This document shows, piece after piece, positions 62,131-64,000 of a DNA stretch of 64,000 nucleotides. Every line of letters begins with the position of its first letter. The stretch's first letter is position 1. Made by a program: the position numbers and the translations under genes. Source of the DNA: Capnocytophaga sputigena (GTDB taxonomy: Bacteria > Bacteroidota > Bacteroidia > Flavobacteriales > Flavobacteriaceae); contig NZ_UAVP01000007.1 in assembly GCF_900446695.1 (NCBI RefSeq), forward strand, positions 434,001 to 498,000, read 5' to 3'. The notes beneath the pieces were generated by a model. That model ran no database searches, was not told the DNA's origin, and worked only from the letters and a program-made list of their open reading frames with translations.

Positions 62131-62297
62131 ACGCGGTGCATTCCTTGTTTACTTATCATAGAATGCCCGACCAAAGGCTGATGTAAATAAGCAAAAGGAA
62201 TGCCCACGTAATCGCAGGCATTTCCACTTTTACTTTCCTATTTACATCAAAAAAAATTGGTCGTTTTTCTATGATAGGAAAATGTAAAGCGAAACGC
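62131..62297. repeat. Large imperfect palindrome
   Basis: Nested arms pair in order: TATCATAGAA (62154-62163) with TTCTATGATA (62267-62276); CGACCAA (62168-62174) with TTGGTCG (62257-62263); TGATGTAAATA (62179-62189) with TATTTACATCA (62239-62249); and GGAATGCC (62197-62204) with GGCATTTCC (62217-62225, one bulge). Outer bases (TTTAC at 62148, GTAAA at 62284) extend the fold. It could be a structured RNA, a MITE-like element or a cruciform-forming site. Confidence 0.65.
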
Positions 62298-62507
62298 TAA
62301 TATTATTTATGTCTTTTAATAGTTATTTAAACACAATTGAATAATGTTTAAATTGTTCTCAGTTGTCTAATTCGGCTGTAAAAGTATGAACAATTTTTAC
62401 GCTACACAAGAATTTTAACATTTATTTTTGGTAGTAAAATCGTAAGTGATTAAAAGTCAATAGTTAGTAAGTGTTGCGGGAGGAGAGTAACTTTGCCAAA
62501 GTAAAAG

Positions 62508-62555
62508 AGGTGTCAGGTATCAGGTATCAGGTGTCAGGTGATAGGTATCAGGTGC
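62508..62555 (+). repeat. 7-bp tandem repeat (AGGTRTC)n
   Basis: Almost seven units: AGGTGTC, AGGTATC, AGGTATC, AGGTGTC, AGGTGAT, AGGTATC, AGGTGC. It starts six bases after a lone ACTTTGCCAAAG half-site that lacks its partner arm. Confidence 0.85.
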
Positions 62556-62560
62556 AAATT

Positions 62561-62593
62561 AAAAAAAGGGCTGCCAGAAAAATCCGGCAGCCC
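62561..62593 (-). terminator. Terminator of the hexosaminidase gene
   Basis: GGGCTGCC (62568-62575) pairs with GGCAGCCC (62586-62593); read on the minus strand a run of seven T follows. It lies 70 bases after the stop codon. Confidence 0.8.
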
Positions 62594-62662
62594 TCATTGT
62601 GTAATTACACAATTTTTAAATAAAAGCAATATTACGTATGAAAAATGTATCTTCTAAAGTAT

Positions 62663-64000
62663 TTAATTTAGTTGGATTTCATCTACAAAGAGTAGGGCAG
62701 GGGTGCCTTTACCTTCGTGCCATTCGGGGATTATAGTACCTTTGAGCACTACTTTTACATAGCGGGTTTTAGTTTTAGCAAAATTTAAACTGATAGGTAC
62801 TCGCTTGATAGGGTCGGTTTTTTCGGCAATCTTCAAAGGTTGCTGAGCGATGAGTTGGAAGTTTTTGCCATCGGGGGAACTATAAATAGCAACTTCTGAG
62901 GCAGGGAATATCCAGTTAGGGGTATCGGCTAAGCTACCTGCTTTTAAATTGCTGATTTCTTCTTCTTTACCCAAATCAATCACTGCTTCTACTCCTACAC
63001 GACCGGGGAAACCTACCCAATGTCCATCGATATATGAATCTTCACCTATTTGGGCATCGACTAAGGCTGTAGCTCCTCCAAAAGTATATTTAGGGTTGGT
63101 TTCGGTGAGTAATTGTATTTTTTTGTAAGTAGCCTTGTTGAATAAGGATTGATAGCTAAATACTCCGCTTATAGTATCCTTATGTACAGCAACAGCTTTG
63201 AGTAGTAACTCATTGCTCAACTTAATAGGTTGGGTGTAGAGTGTTTTGTTCGCATTGGGGGTAGAGCCATCGGTAGTGTAGTACACTTTGCCATCACCTA
63301 CGGTGAGGAGCTCTACTTGAATGCCGTCTTTATTGGCAGCTGGTTGGATTATAGGGGTAACTCCCATTATGTGTTTGGCGTAGTGATAACCTTTTAACTG
63401 ATAATAGTTTAGCAGGTTCCCCAAATGTTTTAGGAAATTAGGAAAATTCTTTTTCTCGGGAGCTGTCCATTGCACTTCGGCTAAGGCAGCTAATCGGGGT
63501 AAGAGCATATATTGAGCGTGTGCAGGGCTCGCGATGTATTCTGTCCATAAATTGGCTTGTGCTCCTAAGATGTATTTACCTTGTTCAGGAGTGAGTTTAG
63601 GGTCGATAGGCTCGTAGTCATACACCTTTTTTACAGGGAGGTATTCACCTATGGAAAGCGGTTCTTTGGTAGGGTCTTCTCCTTGATTATAGTCGAAATA
63701 CAAACTGTAGTGAGGGGTCATAATAGCGCGGTTGTGACGTTGCGCTGCAGCAATACCTCCTTCAGTACCTCGCCAAGACATTACAATCGCATCTTGTGAG
63801 ATGTTGTTACCCTCTAAAATCTCGTCCCAACCTATTACTTCCCTGCCTTTAGTTTTAAGGAATTGCTCTATACGTGATACCACATAACCTTGCAATTGTT
63901 GCTCGGCAGTGTGTTCTCCATCGCCTTTTAAACCCAAAGCTTTGATTTTAGCCTGACATTTAGGACATTCTTTCCAACGTGTTTTGGGACACTCATCACC
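62663..64000 (-). CDS. GH20 beta-N-acetylhexosaminidase, C-terminal part (cut by window edge)
   Basis: Cleaves terminal GlcNAc/GalNAc from glycans; such enzymes serve host-glycan or chitin use. The frame runs open to the window edge, and its first residues (GDECPKTRWKECPKC) include the catalytic Asp-Glu pair of GH20. GREVIGWDEILEGN, VMSWRGTEGG and NLWTEYIASP are further GH20 motifs. After the barrel come a chitobiase-type C-terminal beta domain (YYTTDGSTPNANKTLY) and an F5/8-type carbohydrate-binding domain at the end. The N-terminal signal peptide and GH20b domain lie outside. About 445 residues are in view. Confidence 0.93.
   Translation of the reverse strand, partial: GDECPKTRWKECPKCQAKIKALGLKGDGEHTAEQQLQGYVVSRIEQFLKTKGREVIGWDEILEGNNISQDAIVMSWRGTEGGIAAAQRHNRAIMTPHYSLYFDYNQGEDPTKEPLSIGEYLPVKKVYDYEPIDPKLTPEQGKYILGAQANLWTEYIASPAHAQYMLLPRLAALAEVQWTAPEKKNFPNFLKHLGNLLNYYQLKGYHYAKHIMGVTPIIQPAANKDGIQVELLTVGDGKVYYTTDGSTPNANKTLYTQPIKLSNELLLKAVAVHKDTISGVFSYQSLFNKATYKKIQLLTETNPKYTFGGATALVDAQIGEDSYIDGHWVGFPGRVGVEAVIDLGKEEEISNLKAGSLADTPNWIFPASEVAIYSSPDGKNFQLIAQQPLKIAEKTDPIKRVPISLNFAKTKTRYVKVVLKGTIIPEWHEGKGTPALLFVDEIQLN

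Larger units (their letters stand above)
62086..62662. other. 577-base gene-free region
   Basis: No credible ORF on either strand. It holds a large imperfect palindrome (62131-62297), AT-rich sequence (62300-62460), a single ACTTTGCCAAAG half-site (62490-62501), a heptamer tandem repeat (62508-62555) and the terminator of the minus-strand hexosaminidase gene (62561-62593). Confidence 0.6.

Noticed and set aside
62131-62297. Integron attC site
   Set aside because: Fold size is suitable, but the RYYYAAC/GTTRRRY core sites were not seen and there is no integrase gene.
1-64000. tRNA, rRNA, insertion sequences, prophage or integrase genes
   Set aside because: I looked at all gaps and proteins and found no cloverleaf-like sequence in gaps and no transposase, integrase or phage structural protein.

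Overview
The window looks like chromosomal DNA from a member of the Flavobacteriaceae; Capnocytophaga is my best guess from gene content and base composition, but no marker in the window proves the genus. Supporting signs are: AT-rich DNA; promoters of the Bacteroidetes type (TTTG or TTG, 18-20 bp, TAnnTTTG) in front of many genes; no need for strong Shine-Dalgarno sites; the gene order DUF6089-type gene, uppS, bamA, ompH, ompH, murI; and a giant surface protein ending in a gliding-motility-type C-terminal domain next to PorP/SprF and OmpA genes, as expected for type IX secretion.

Layout. 1-10.7 kb (all minus strand): the 5' part of a D-Ala-D-Ala ligase gene cut by the window edge, a zeta-toxin-like ATPase with a small upstream partner, der, a DUF4300-like lipoprotein, an unknown secreted protein, a class III Fic enzyme with a GNAT acetyltransferase, an M1 aminopeptidase and a plug/beta-barrel outer-membrane protein. 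10.8-14.2 kb: a visibly AT-richer accessory stretch directly downstream of lepA, holding a GHKL ATPase, a STAS-like DUF4325 protein, a one-helix membrane protein and a nuclease-like protein with a C-terminal HTH. This is the best candidate here for an undescribed system. 14.2-25 kb: lepA, then metK behind a leader that folds like a SAM-II-type riboswitch, a flavin reductase, an M13 peptidase, a CrtI-like oxidoreductase, a SMUG2-like glycosylase, prmA and a dihydrolipoyl dehydrogenase gene. 25-33.5 kb: cell-envelope assembly (uppS, bamA, two ompH, murI, a lytic transglycosylase). 33.6-43.2 kb: a Tyr-rich lipoprotein, a FadL-type porin, an RsmB-like methyltransferase, a DsbD-like protein, a CtpA-type protease and proS. 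43.3-52.4 kb: an outer-membrane/T9SS locus with an OMP, two paralogous OmpA proteins, a 1367-residue repeat adhesin and PorP/SprF. 52.5-56.2 kb: an operon with a membrane protein, two accessory genes, a winged-helix regulator and a CreD-like protein. 56.3-62.1 kb (minus): a run of eight accessory genes, mostly lipoproteins, YD-repeat-like and Sel1-like proteins, headed by a protein with a HEPN-like motif. 62.1-62.7 kb: a gene-free region with a large imperfect palindrome and a heptamer tandem repeat. 62.7-64 kb: the 3' part of a GH20 hexosaminidase gene.

How it fits together. Much of the window is envelope biogenesis: peptidoglycan precursors and carrier (ddl, murI, uppS), outer-membrane insertion (bamA, Skp-like chaperones), disulfide handling and proteolysis, and export of a large adhesin with its probable secretion partners. 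Accessory modules (toxin-like ATPase, Fic, GHKL/STAS cassette, lipoprotein cluster) sit between the housekeeping blocks. A family of short intergenic hairpins built on ACTTTGCCAAAG recurs throughout, mostly at transcript ends. No tRNA, rRNA, CRISPR array, transposase or integrase was found.
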